Program-made: the position numbers and the translations under genes
The notes under the pieces: generated by a model
Databases searched by the model: none
What the model was told of the DNA's origin: nothing
What the model saw: the letters and a program-made list of their open reading frames with translations, nothing else
In this document: positions 50,285 through 60,110 of the stretch, piece after piece
Layout of the letters: every line of letters begins with the position of its first letter
How positions within the stretch are numbered: the first letter of the stretch is position 1
Assembly: GCA_031216445.1 (NCBI GenBank)
Contig: CM062218.1
Span: forward strand, 19,037,501 to 19,101,500
Length of the DNA: 64,000 nucleotides
Origin: Lateolabrax maculatus
Lineage: Eukaryota; Chordata; Actinopteri; Acropomatiformes; Lateolabracidae
Direction of reading: 5' to 3'

Positions 50285-50570
50285 AATGGGCTTCTTCATT
50301 TATGTTAAATTAAATCATAAAGAAAAGTTTAAAATTAATTAGATTAATCTACCCCTTGTTTTCTTAAAACAACAGTTTGTTTGGTCTATATAAAAAGTCC
50401 ATCACAAATTCCTTCAGTCCAAGTTAATGTCTTCAAGTGTCATGTAACTAAAATTACATTTTTACAATTCTTAACTTAAAAATGCTTAATTAATTATCAA
50501 AATTGTTGCAGATTACTTTTCTGCCAATCAGCTAATTGATTAATCAAACAACTTTTCAGCTCTAACATGT
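50285..50570 (+). repeat. Dispersed teleost repeat (GATTAATC family), copy 4
   Basis: Contains TTTGGTCTATATAAAAAG, a TCTTCAAGTG block, TTATCAAAATTGTTGCAGATTA and the terminal CTAATTGATTAATC, then CAGCTCT, in family order. It lies about 350 bp after exon 3 and is very rich in TAAA/TTAA motifs. Confidence 0.62.
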
Positions 50571-52128
50571 ATGTTTTCAACATAATAAAAAAAACTCATT
50601 GTTGAAATTTGTACTAAGCTGCAGCTAGTTTATGATGTAGTTGACATGTTTTTAATAATTAGGAAACCTTAAAGTTGAACTTAAAAATTAAAAACTCTTA
50701 AAAATATGCTCAAATGGAGCAAAGGTCATGTTCATGTTTTTCTCTCTTCACTAGAACTTTAGCTCCATGTTTGTATTTTCTGTCTCATGGTAAATGTGAG
50801 GAGATCAACCCACAAACGCAGCCTGAACTTGATTGACAGCCCGCGGGCCACATGGCCTGCATACAGTTTTGAAAAAAAAAAAAAAATGCTTCATCTTGAA
50901 AACAAATTTCAAAAGTTTATGGAAATGCGAATGATCTTGGGGATCACCAAACACACCAAACACATCTTTCAAAGCCCGCTCTCTCATAGTAAACAAAACA
51001 CACGCAGTCGAATCAAGTGCAGACTGTACACAAGGCAGGTCGCGAGAGAAGAAAGGTGCTCCTCATAATAATCGGCACGTAAATGGAAACTCTGTGGTAA
51101 AAAAGACAAAAAAACCAAAGAAAAAGCCTTTCAAACTGGAAATTTCAAACACAGTCCAGTTTTAACAACTTCTGTCATGCCATGATCATGTCAGCCCATA
51201 AACAGGGGATGTAAGTGGCTCTAGCAGCGGCTCTTTAGCAGCAGAATTGATTGCAGACCGGACTGGTTAACAGAATAAATCGTCTTCACATGGCTCGTCC
51301 GCGTCTCTACTCTCCCTCTGTTTGTCAGGGGTGATTTGTTGGCGGAGATGATCCCCGCTATCACACGGCACATTCTTTTTGATTACTGTGATCAATAGCC
51401 TCTGATGGTCGACTCCTCCGAGCACCCGAAGAAAAGACCTGTCATGGAAACGTGCTGACCTCAGCAGCGCTTACCTGTCCGCGCGAACCCAGCACTGGAT
51501 TTATGACTGACAGCTTTCCGCCTGGGACGCCCTGCTTCCTCTCTTTTAGGGAGGAAGGTAGTAGTTTGCTACAAAACCACTACTGCACCTTCGGTTGCTT
51601 GCTGACTTTCTGTTTACAGCTGCACGGCGCGTGTCACCATAGTTTTCACACACAAATTCCTTGTGAGGGTCAGGGAGCCGGGCCGCAGCAGAGCAAATAA
51701 GAAGGGTCTGCTTTCAAAGCTTGTTCCAGTTAAGTAAACAAGAAGCTGTCCTGCTATTGTAGAACCACCAAGTGAAGCACTGTCGCCTTTAAAGACATGT
51801 TTCTGTTTACAATGAAAAATATTTACAAAATACATAATGTACTGTGTGTCTGGGTTGCACATGACTGACAGGAAAGAAGAGAATGTAAAATGTTCAACAC
51901 TTTAGAAGACAGTACATGTAAATGTAAATGTGCTCTTGGTACTCAGAGAATACAGTATAATGGAGGTGTCGGAGGATGAAACTACAGTGATCAGTAGATT
52001 CCGTTTTAAGCCTTTACACATGGCAGACACACTGCAAAGAGCTGGGATAATTGCACAGATCAGCTGCTGCAGAAGCTCGATCTTGTGTCGACAACAATGT
52101 GAGCGCAGAGAGGTTGAGAGGCACCGAG

Positions 52129-52150
52129 CCCCCCCCACCCCCTCCCCCCC
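52129..52150 (-). other. C-rich tract, G-quadruplex potential on minus strand
   Basis: C8, A, C5, T, C7 in a row in intron 3. The minus strand offers at least four G runs with short loops. The poly-Gly in the minus-strand frame there is an artefact of this tract. Confidence 0.6.
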
Positions 52151-52479
52151 TCGCCTGGTTACGGCACCTCCGTCGTCCTGCTGCTGTCAGAGTGGGATGA
52201 TGTAAAGGCACCCGTGTCCCGCGCCCCCTTCTCGTTAACGCTGTGATTAACTCATCCATTTTCCTCCCTGGGTCCTTGTACTCCCTCTTGATTTTTACTG
52301 ATGTCTTTGGTTCACTTTTGGTAAGTCCTGCGTCGGGTTTGCGTCGGCTGCAGGGAAATGCTTTCATTGTCTGCAAGGGCTGGTCTGTATGTGAGAGAAC
52401 CTAAATCAACCTAGTTGTGTGTGCTTCCAAATAAAGAAAATACCAGTGTCATCATTTGCAACAAATTACACATTTTACT

Positions 52480-52971
52480 GTACTTACTAGCCTGGTATCG
52501 CAAGACTAATTCGCAAATGCGTATTAGTCTGCAACCTCTCAATTCATTATTTCCAAGGGCCGTTATCGACGGGCGGAGACAACCAATCAGAGCAACGAAG
52601 CGCCATTCTGTCGTACAGTATGTTCTGTCAGACGTTCAGCAAACACATATTTCTTATCAACATAAAGTTTAAGTGCAGTTGTTTATTCTTCTTTTAGAGA
52701 AAATTTACCGTCCAGTCTGTTTAATACTGTCGCTGTAGCTGGCTGGGGAATACGGCAGCACCATCTTGGATATTTACAAAGATACCTGAATGGCGCTCGT
52801 CTCTGTCAGTCATCGTATTAAACCCGCTTCATACTAGATTAACGCTTGTGATTGGTTAGCCCAAGAAATCCGCAGAGAAATCAGTCTGAATGGGAGAGGG
52901 GCCAGATGTATCTGCCAGAGCAAATGAAACATGAGCTCGCAGATTCGTCTGGTTCCCAGGCTAGTACTTAC
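52480..52971. mobile_element. Non-autonomous hAT-like DNA transposon with 8-bp TSD
   Basis: The element spans 52488-52963 (476 bp) and begins TAGCCTGG and ends CCAGGCTA, perfect 8-bp terminal inverted repeats that continue imperfectly inward (GACTAATTCGCA against GACGAATCTGCG). It is flanked on both sides by GTACTTAC (52480-52487 and 52964-52971), a perfect 8-bp target-site duplication as made by hAT transposases. No transposase frame is present, so it must have been mobilised in trans. It lies in intron 3. The intact duplication suggests a comparatively recent insertion. Confidence 0.85.
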
Positions 52972-53597
52972 TGGCTTACTAAGTCAATCTACTGACACTG
53001 TCATATGAATCGATGCCGATTGTACAGCAGCTGTTAATCTAAAACTACTGTATTTTTACCTCATTGTTTTATTCTATTGTAATTTTCTTAATCCCTTTCT
53101 TTGCTCTGTCCCTTCACCTTTTGTAAACTCAGCCACTCTGGTGTGGGATCCCTGTTTAGTTTTTTTCTTGGGATTTTGTTCTCACCCTCCCTGAAGGTAT
53201 TGGAGGTGTCGGGTAGATTTGCCACAGTCTTGCACAGTAGGCACTGTAGGATTTGAGGAATTCCTGTGTGCTATCTTGTGTGTTCTTCTTTGGAAAACAC
53301 CCTGCGATGCACAGGAAGTGATGCATGCATGGTTTATTTAGAATAAATGGAATAACTGTGTTAGTAGTGTGACCAGAAGTAACCAAATGGAATGAATTTA
53401 AAATACAACCAGATCAATGCAAGAAATAATAAAAATAAATACATGAAAATAATTATCAATGATAATTTAAATAATATAGATACAGCAATACAACAGACAT
53501 GTTACATAGAAGATCTAAGAAAATATGAACAAATAATGTTAATAACCCTAATAAAATTTTTCAAAAAAGCTAAAGAACGAATGGGTGTGGAATAAAG

Positions 53598-53676
53598 AGC
53601 AGTGATTGGTCAGTAGATCTGAAGGGTGTGGTGGAGGAGGGCCTGCAAAATCTATGCAGTGCTTTAAAAACATCAT
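53598..53676 (+). repeat. Dispersed repeat fragment, copy A
   Basis: GCAGTGATTGGTCAGTAGAT and TGCAGTGCTTTAAAAACA are shared with 54168-54257 570 bp downstream, in the same order. Confidence 0.7.
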
Positions 53677-54167
53677 CATCATCTTGGAGTAAGAATTAAG
53701 AATAATGCTGGCATGATTCTGCATTTTCTATATCACTGTGTATAAAACCAACACTGTTTGTTTGTCTCAATATTTCCCTGTAGAGTGAATTTGTTATTTT
53801 AAGAAATGGATCATACAGTATATGGTGAGTGTTACTTAAGGCAGCATAATGGTGTGTGTGGGACTGAAAATGAACTGCAGTGCCCATGTTCATGGTTCCA
53901 TGTCACCCAGTAAAGACAGTGAGGCTCATTGATGTGTTTTGGGACACTCTGTGGCACAGAAGAATAATACCCATCAGGCTTTGGAAACACCGTAAATACT
54001 TGTTAGCAGAATCAATTCATTGTTAGTTTTGTTAGTTGATAGTTTTGGAATTTGTTGAAAATATACCATGTAATCACTTAGCTTTAAGAACAGTTTTAAA
54101 GATGTCCGATGTCAAATATTGATGGCCCCATCACCTAACTTTGGAGTTCAACTAGCCGTTGAATGAA

Positions 54168-54400
54168 GATCAGTGATTGGTTAGTAGATTTGAGAGGTCT
54201 AGAGAGAAGAGGCTAGAGATATAAACTGGTGCCAGTCCATGCAGTGCTTTAAAAACAAATTAAAGAATGTTTAAATCAATTCTGTATATGACGGGTAACC
54301 AGTGAAGGGAGGCCAGTTAAGGGCAGACACAGTGTGGCTTCTCTTGGCACTGGTGAGGACTCTTAATGATGCCAGACTGCTGCAAGCTGGTAGATACATT
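54168..54400 (+). repeat. Dispersed repeat fragment, copy B
   Basis: Contains CAGTGATTGGTTAGTAGATT, CCATGCAGTGCTTTAAAAAC, TTTAAATCAATTCTG, ACCAGTGAAGGGAGGCCAGT and CTGCTGCAAGCTGG: the order of a common teleost repeat family. Longer than the copy at 53598. Confidence 0.65.
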
Positions 54401-54404
54401 TCTC

Positions 54405-54455
54405 AAGTTTATATATAAATATAAACTTGTATATATATATATATATATATATATA
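54405..54455. repeat. AT-rich hairpin followed by (TA)13
   Basis: AAGTTTATAT at 54405-54414 and its reverse complement at 54419-54428 form a 10-bp stem with a 4-base loop; a TA run of about 26 bp follows at 54430-54455. Probably cruciform-prone microsatellite sequence; it adjoins an old repeat fragment. Confidence 0.85.
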
Positions 54456-56169
54456 AAAGTTTATATTTTTACATTGCCTTATTAAAGAGGAGACGTGGTC
54501 TTTATGTTTTGAAGCCACTTTGAATGTCAGAGACAAACCAGGCTGATAGAGCCGTGCAGGTCATCAGCACAGTAGACGGCTGTAAATGATCTGTCACCTG
54601 TCATTCAGACAGTACAGTATGAATGCGCCCCAATTTTCCTGTGTCTGTCCTTAATTGCATTTGAAAATTAACTGATATTATTCTTTACCTCTAAGCTCCA
54701 TCTGCGGGAGCTGCTGCGTTCAGAGCGCCGTGGCCTTCTGTTTCCAGGACGAATGGCTTTTCATAAGCAGATTTACAGAGGAGGAAAAAAAATGTAAACA
54801 GGAGGAAGATGCTGCCAATAGATATGAGAAACAGACAGCTGTAATCTCCTGCCGTGGGCTGCTTAGCTGCTATAGGACTCTGCTGGATCACAGATGCTTC
54901 TTATCAGTGCTGGGAGAAGGGCCCCAATGTATGAAAACTGCTATTATATCTACAATATCATATGCAAATGATGTGGTCACACACACAGATTGGTTTCACA
55001 CCAACTGAGATATCCACTAGGTCAAACATTGACACTTTACACGTATTGAATACGCCGTGCAGATGGAAAGATGGAATAAAAGAACGTATACTTTTTAAAG
55101 AAAAGAAGGTCCTCAGATGACACATGGCAACATTAGACTGGATCGTCTTTTTTTTTTTTTTGGCTGATGGTAGACTGATGATAATGTTTTTCATATCTTT
55201 TTTTCATGCAAATATACCAAGGAACACATGAAAGGGAAGAGGAGAGGCAGACCTGCAAGCAGTCGTCTCTTTCTAACACCCTGCTTACACTCCCCGCTCG
55301 ACACCGGCAGCTCCGTCAGCGCTGGTGCTATGCGCAAAGGAGCCCTCTGCTCGTAAAGCACAGATTTATGGGGGAAATTAACATATCATTAACATACCAC
55401 AGGCACTCTTAAAAGAAGGTTATTTATAATTAGGTGACATCAGAGACACGGGCTCGCATGGTGCTGGAGAGGGAGAAGGGGAAGAGGAAGTTGCCACCAT
55501 TGTACAGGCCCTGGAGAAGACTTTTTTTTTCTTTCGTTTTTGTTGAAAAGAAGAAAACTGGGACGCAAAACCTGTTGTTTCCTTTGTGTAATGTGGTGGG
55601 AGACATTTGGGGTTTTTGCTGTCCTATTTCTCGCCATCAATAACATTATACTGACCTGCTTCTGTCTGGCCTGAATGGCCTGTGAGGCCCCTCACTGTTT
55701 ACATGGTATATTTTTCCTTTGCCGTCTAAATGAACTGTGCTTCTACAGAGGCCGAGCGGAGCGGAGTTACATCTGCTCTACTTTCAGGGGTTGGAGTATA
55801 CAATAAGTTAACAACAATTGCATGCTCTTTTAGGACTGCACGTGAACCTTCACCTGTTTCAAGCTAACATCTGTAACTTGCTACATGTTTATGCCCTCGG
55901 ACGTGGCGGCAGGTAATTGGACTGATGTTTAAATGCCAACAAAGATGGCGGAGTTGTCTTTGAATAACTTGGTATTTGCTCCAGCTACCGGAGTGAGATA
56001 CTACAGATTTTCTGTTGTCGAGTGCAAATCATGAAAAATAAAGATGTCATGTGAAATGCAAGTCTGGTGCAGCAGTTGTTTTGAACAGACTTTATTGGCA
56101 GCGTCAGCCACAACACGTCTGACCTGACAAGCTGATTGGCGTGTTGCGGTCGACACCGTGTGGTTTGTG

Positions 56170-56515
56170 AGACTCCACCATTCTGACTGATGAATCAGTG
56201 TATTAATAAAGATAGTTGTTGAAAATATTGACACCATTTCGTAGGAAACGTAATCCCAACCATAACTTGAATGGGCTGTCATGACACTTTTTACAGACAT
56301 TTTTTGTCCCCAGAAGATGTACCCAACAACAACTTTGGTGAGCCCCTGTTTTTCCAGAGCATATCCTTGAGGTTGACATTTGTGGTTTTGAATTAAACAT
56401 CTCAACAACTATTGGATGGATTTCCATTCAAATGTTCTACTGACGCTGCCAACAGGATGAATTGTGATAACACGGCCCCCTGTCTTTTCATCTAGCTCCA
56501 TCATCAGGCCCCAGT
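56170..56515 (-). mobile_element. MITE-like teleost repeat, second minus-strand copy
   Basis: Reverse complement carries CCTGATGATGGAGCTAGATG, AAAAGACAGGGGGCC, CACAATTCATCCTG, TCCATCCAATAGTTGTTGAG and GGGGCTCACCAAAGTTGT: same family as 43141 and 28740. The 135-residue minus frame at 56001-56408 lies inside it and is not a gene. Confidence 0.7.
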
Positions 56516-57400
56516 TCCAGTTTGTCCAATACTTTAGTTGACCATTTTACTGTAAAAGTTTCCAATATGAACTTGGTAAAGCAAATTAGTAGTATAAAAA
56601 TATTTTGTAAGAGACCAGCTTGCATGGACACCATTTTAAAGTATTTGCTTTTTTTAAGGTAGTTATCCTTTAGATCCTTACTTTTAATTAGTCTCTTTGG
56701 TGCAGCGTGTTCATTGCTGTGGTTTTCAGCGCTTCACTCCCCAGGAATCACCTGCCAGTCTGCACTTTGATGTCTTTTTCTTGAGACTTTCTGTTGATGA
56801 AGATGACTGTATATTAAAAATACTGTACTGTTGTAGAAAATAAGATGTAAATACAATTTGCCATTTGTTGCAAAAAAAAAAGGTCTGTCTGGACTAGAAG
56901 TCACTTGAGAACACTGTTAAAAAAAAAAAGTATATTCTTGCCTCCCTGAGTTGCTGAATTTATTTTAATAAAGCTACAGTGATCACGTAGATGAGATAAA
57001 ATGCAAGGAGCAGATATCATGATGAAGTGTATGAGGGCGCATACTTTATCTGTACATTTGTTATGATGACAGGCAGCTGTGTGAGGACAAAGGCAATCGG
57101 TTAAATGTGACAGCTGCCGTCAAAGGGATTGTAAGGATTGCCTGTTCACAGGCGTAAGTTTACAAGAACTCACATAAACATTTTCCATCTGCCTTTTTGT
57201 AACTCTGTCACACCGAAGCATCAAACTTCATTATGTAACATTTATGGAGAAACTCCTCACAGTAAATCCTTCCTGAAAATTACCCCCCAAAAATAAGATA
57301 CATGTTCCTGAGTGTGACAGCTAACCCACACTCATTCCCCAGACAGAGGATAAATGATACCAAACAGTGTTTTTTTTTGTTTTTTTGTTTGCACTATCAG

Positions 57401-57547
57401 GAAGAAGAGCTACGGCAGAGCGGTGAGGCCAAATATCACCACCTGAACGAAGACCTGCACGTCCTGATCGAGGTGTTCGCCCCGCCGGCAGAGGCTTATG
57501 CCAGGATGGGTCACGCTCTTGAGGAGATCAAGAAGTTTCTCATACCA
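57401..57547 (+). CDS. khdrbs3: khdrbs3 exon 4 (KH C-terminal half, start of QUA2)
   Basis: A T-rich tract and GCACTATCAG acceptor precede EEELRQSGEAKYHHLNED, then LHVLIEVFAPPAEAYARMG and HALEEIKKFLIP, with a GTAGGT donor: 147 nt, 49 codons, phase 0 at both ends. This holds the variable loop, third beta strand and last helix of the maxi-KH domain and enters QUA2. APPAEAYARMGHALEEIKKFLIP has Ala and Gly where KHDRBS2 has Gly and Ser, again supporting KHDRBS3. The donor GTAGGT is less canonical than the others, and intron 4 is the shortest in the window. Confidence 0.98.
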
Positions 57548-57753
57548 GTAGGTCCCCTTCTTTTCCACACATGCACACACTTTCTCTGGCTCTCTCCCTT
57601 TTTCTTTTTCTTTTTTTTTCTCCTCCTGAATCTCTTCTCAGCTGCTCTTTGGGCCCCGGCAAACTCATTTTCAGCCTGTCCATGGTGAAGCGAGTGAGTA
57701 ACAGCAGAGTTACTTTGTCTGTTACTTGCACTGTAATTCTGTCAGGGCCGTCC

Positions 57754-57755
<2 letters not shown>

Positions 57756-57814
<59 letters not shown>

Positions 57815-57828
57815 TGTGTGTGTGTGTG
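57756..57828. repeat. (GT)n microsatellite, 73 bp, in intron 4
   Basis: GT repeat interrupted once by A at 57808. It lies about 210 nt downstream of the exon 4 donor. In the transcript it is a long UG repeat, the kind of sequence bound by TDP-43 and CELF proteins (established knowledge), so it may influence splicing. The long minus-strand frames across it (poly Thr-His) are artefacts. Confidence 0.96.
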
Positions 57829-58395
57829 GAACGCATCTGATTCGATGTGTGTGATCCTGGGTGGGAAGTTGTGTGTACAACAGGAATAAAAGAGCGCAGG
57901 AGGGAATCTCTGCACGGGCCAAACCCTCCTTGGCAGAAGCATGCAGCGTGGAGCTTATTTACTCTTCCTCCATTCATTATGGATGAATGCTCAGATGCTC
58001 AGAGCTATGATGATTTACATCTCACCATTAATTATCAGCCGACCCCTCCCACAACCCCCCTCCCTGTTACCTCTTCCCACGGTTGCCATTAAACATATTT
58101 AGTTAAAGAGCGGACACATGACAATCATATCAATAATTCTATGATTAAAGACCTATTTCCATGTTAATGATGTGTTTTAATTTAGCGGCAAAAAACAACT
58201 GTGTCAGGAGATAAAGGCAAATGGGGTCCTCAGGATTTATCAGCGGGAGATCTGAAATGTTTTGCTGCCTCAGGAACAGCGGTCACGGCAGTACTGTAAA
58301 GTACATTAATTAGATATTCCCGGGGCTGTAGCCCTGGAGATAAAGGACGAAATTTAATACAGTGTAATTGAAAGCGAGTCTATTGCTGTCTCTGG

Positions 58396-58467
58396 TGTGC
58401 ACGCGTGTGTGTATGTGTGCACGCGAGTGTGTGTGTGTATGTGAACACGCTGTCTCTCTGTGTGCAG
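58396..58467 (+). promoter_or_regulatory. TG-rich polypyrimidine/acceptor region of exon 5
   Basis: Alternating TG, TATG and CACG blocks run almost to the TGTCTCTCTGTGTGCAG acceptor. A conventional long C/U tract is largely replaced by UG repeats. This suggests exon 5 recognition may depend on UG-binding splicing factors; this is inference. Confidence 0.5.
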
Positions 58468-58607
58468 GATTACAATGATGAGATCAGACAGGCCCAGCTG
58501 CAGGAGCTCACATACCTGAACGGCGGCTCGGAAGATGCCAAGGTGCCATCGGTGAGGGGCAAGTCAGTCGCCCGTGGAAGAGGGACACCTGTTCCAGGGC
58601 CTCCCAG
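58468..58607 (+). CDS. khdrbs3: khdrbs3 exon 5 (QUA2 and first RG motifs)
   Basis: After TGTGTGCAG the exon reads DYNDEIRQAQLQELTYLNG, then GSEDAKVPSVRGKSVARGRG and TPVPGPP, ending with AG of a split Arg codon before GTAACC: 140 nt. The DYNDEIRQ.QL.EL.YLNG block is the QUA2 signature that follows the KH domain. The tail starts the Arg-Gly region, likely a target of arginine methylation in this family, and a Pro-rich stretch. The acceptor lies in a TG-rich tract (58396-58467) and a (GT)8 run begins 15 nt after the donor, an unusual splice-site context. Confidence 0.97.
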
Positions 58608-58622
58608 GTAACCTGCTTCCAA

Positions 58623-58639
58623 GTGTGTGTGTGTGTGTG
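58623..58639 (+). repeat. (GT)8 just after the exon 5 donor
   Basis: GT run starting 15 nt downstream of the exon 5 donor. With the upstream TG-rich acceptor region it brackets the exon with UG elements in the pre-mRNA. Confidence 0.93.
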
Positions 58640-59617
58640 ACACTGTGTTTGTGTGCAAATTGTTGTGTATACGTGCACTTAACTTCATCTGGGGAGTGGG
58701 TGTTATTTACAGTTAAAGAGCTACTTGGAAGGCAGGTTATTTTTTTCTAAATGCTTGTGTACAGTATCTTACTGCATTTTCAGAGTCAATAGTGTCAATT
58801 ACAATTACAGCACATACAGCGTTTCGAATACAATACATGGATGGCACATTAAAGTTCACTTTGGTTTATAAGGCCTGATTTCTTGATGACATTTTTTCTC
58901 TGTATATGTCAGTCAGACTTGTATGTTCAATGGCCTAAACAGTTGGGGCCAGATTTGCTAGATCTGCTAAATGTGTCAGTGTAAATGTTGGCTGCAGGAA
59001 TTTGCCATTGCAACATGCATGTATTTGCTTTTTATTAAATTAGGGCACAATGCGTAAAATCTGTGACTGAAAAATTGGTGAAAAATAATCCAGCCCTCTA
59101 TGTTTACATTTCCTTGTGTTCACGCAAATAATGCCTGTCTTTACTCAGAAGTAAAGATGAATGTAATGAGAACACAGCAAACCCTCTTAGATAGGAGGCT
59201 GCATGTTTGCCTAAACTTAACAAAACCTCAACCACAGAGGTAGCTGATAAGAAAATTAATTTTGGAAGGTACTGACAAACAACTATTTTGTCATTTAAGA
59301 CAAAAAAGAAGGAAACACATTGTATCATAATGTACAAGTACAAATTATTCTAATAGGACATACTGAAATGAAATTAGAATGAGCCAAACAAAGGCTTCCT
59401 GTTTAATGTGATGGGTTTTCTGTCTTTGTGGAAGTTGTTTCTCATATTCTGCAAGGATGAATGGCAGCAAAGAGCTTCTTCTGAAGGCAGGAAAATGAGC
59501 CCTGATATTCCTAACTATGCTGACTGTGTGCAGACCTCAGCAGGATCTACAAAGAAAAGGCAGAAACCATAGATGATTGGCATAAAACTACAAACCAAAG
59601 CGCTGCTGTTATCATTT

Positions 59618-59638
59618 AAAGTTGCACTGTGCAACTTT
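59618..59638. repeat. 21-bp perfect palindrome
   Basis: AAAGTTGCAC, one central T, and GTGCAACTTT. It could be a terminus of a dispersed element, as similar wording occurs in fish repeats, or a symmetric protein-binding site. Confidence 0.85.
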
Positions 59639-60022
59639 GCAGATGGCTGCTTATTTACAGAGTTTGCCAGGCTGTTGTCTGTGCACCAAAGGATACCAAC
59701 TGGACGAGAGGCAAAACATCTAATGCCGGCGAGTCCAGCTTTCTGTGGACGGAGCTGTCAATAAATCTTAGAGCAACTTTCTCCCCTTTTCTGTCATTGA
59801 TCCCTCCTTCCCAGATACACTTATTGGGTCAATCCATTCATATATTTTACTCCTTCCCTATTATCCCATACTAGCATACATAAGCCTGAAGTTGACTTGT
59901 CCTCTCAATAACCTACATGGGAGCAAATCACTATATATGCATTATGTTGCAGTATTTTTACGGTGTTATGTCTTTGTTAACAAGTGAATCCACAAAACTA
60001 AAAAATAAACAAACTGTGTAGG

Positions 60023-60110
60023 CCAGGGGTCTTAAACTCAAATTACCTGGGGGCCACTGGCCAGGTTGTTCTCTCTTAGGGGGGGCTGCTTGAACACTCT
60101 TTGATGTCAA
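60023..60110 (+). mobile_element. Fragment with hAT-type terminal sequence
   Basis: CAGGGGTCTTAAACTCAAAT followed by ACCTGGGGGCCACTGG and TTCTCTTAGGGGG is the left end of a familiar hAT-type non-autonomous family. No matching right terminus or target duplication was found downstream, so this is a truncated end. Confidence 0.5.

Larger units (their letters stand above)
49932..57400 (+). other. khdrbs3: khdrbs3 intron 3, about 7.5 kb
   Basis: GTAACA donor to ACTATCAG acceptor. Contents: a repeat copy at 50285-50570, a complete non-autonomous hAT-like element at 52488-52963, a C-rich tract at 52129-52150, related repeat fragments at 53598-53676 and 54168-54400, an AT dinucleotide run with an adjoining hairpin (54405-54455), and a minus-strand MITE-like copy (56170-56515). 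The stretches 50600-52080, 54480-56160 and 56520-57400 contain nothing I recognise beyond short A/T runs. Confidence 0.92.
57548..58467 (+). other. khdrbs3: khdrbs3 intron 4, 920 bp
   Basis: GTAGGT donor to TGTGCAG acceptor. A pyrimidine-rich stretch (57580-57640) and a 73-bp TG tract (57756-57828) lie in the first third. The 58090-58395 part is free of recognisable repeats and has a mixed, moderately AT-rich composition that could be a conserved element. The last 70 bases before exon 5 are TG/CG alternating purine-pyrimidine. Confidence 0.93.

Noticed and set aside
52014..52376. 120-residue minus-strand frame with poly-Gly
   Set aside because: The Gly run comes from the C-rich tract; the rest has no known domain.
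56001..56408. 135-residue minus-strand frame
   Set aside because: Lies inside the MITE-like repeat at 56170-56515.
57540..57977. Long minus-strand frames of 145 and 66 residues over intron 4
   Set aside because: They consist largely of Thr-His repeats generated by the TG microsatellite.
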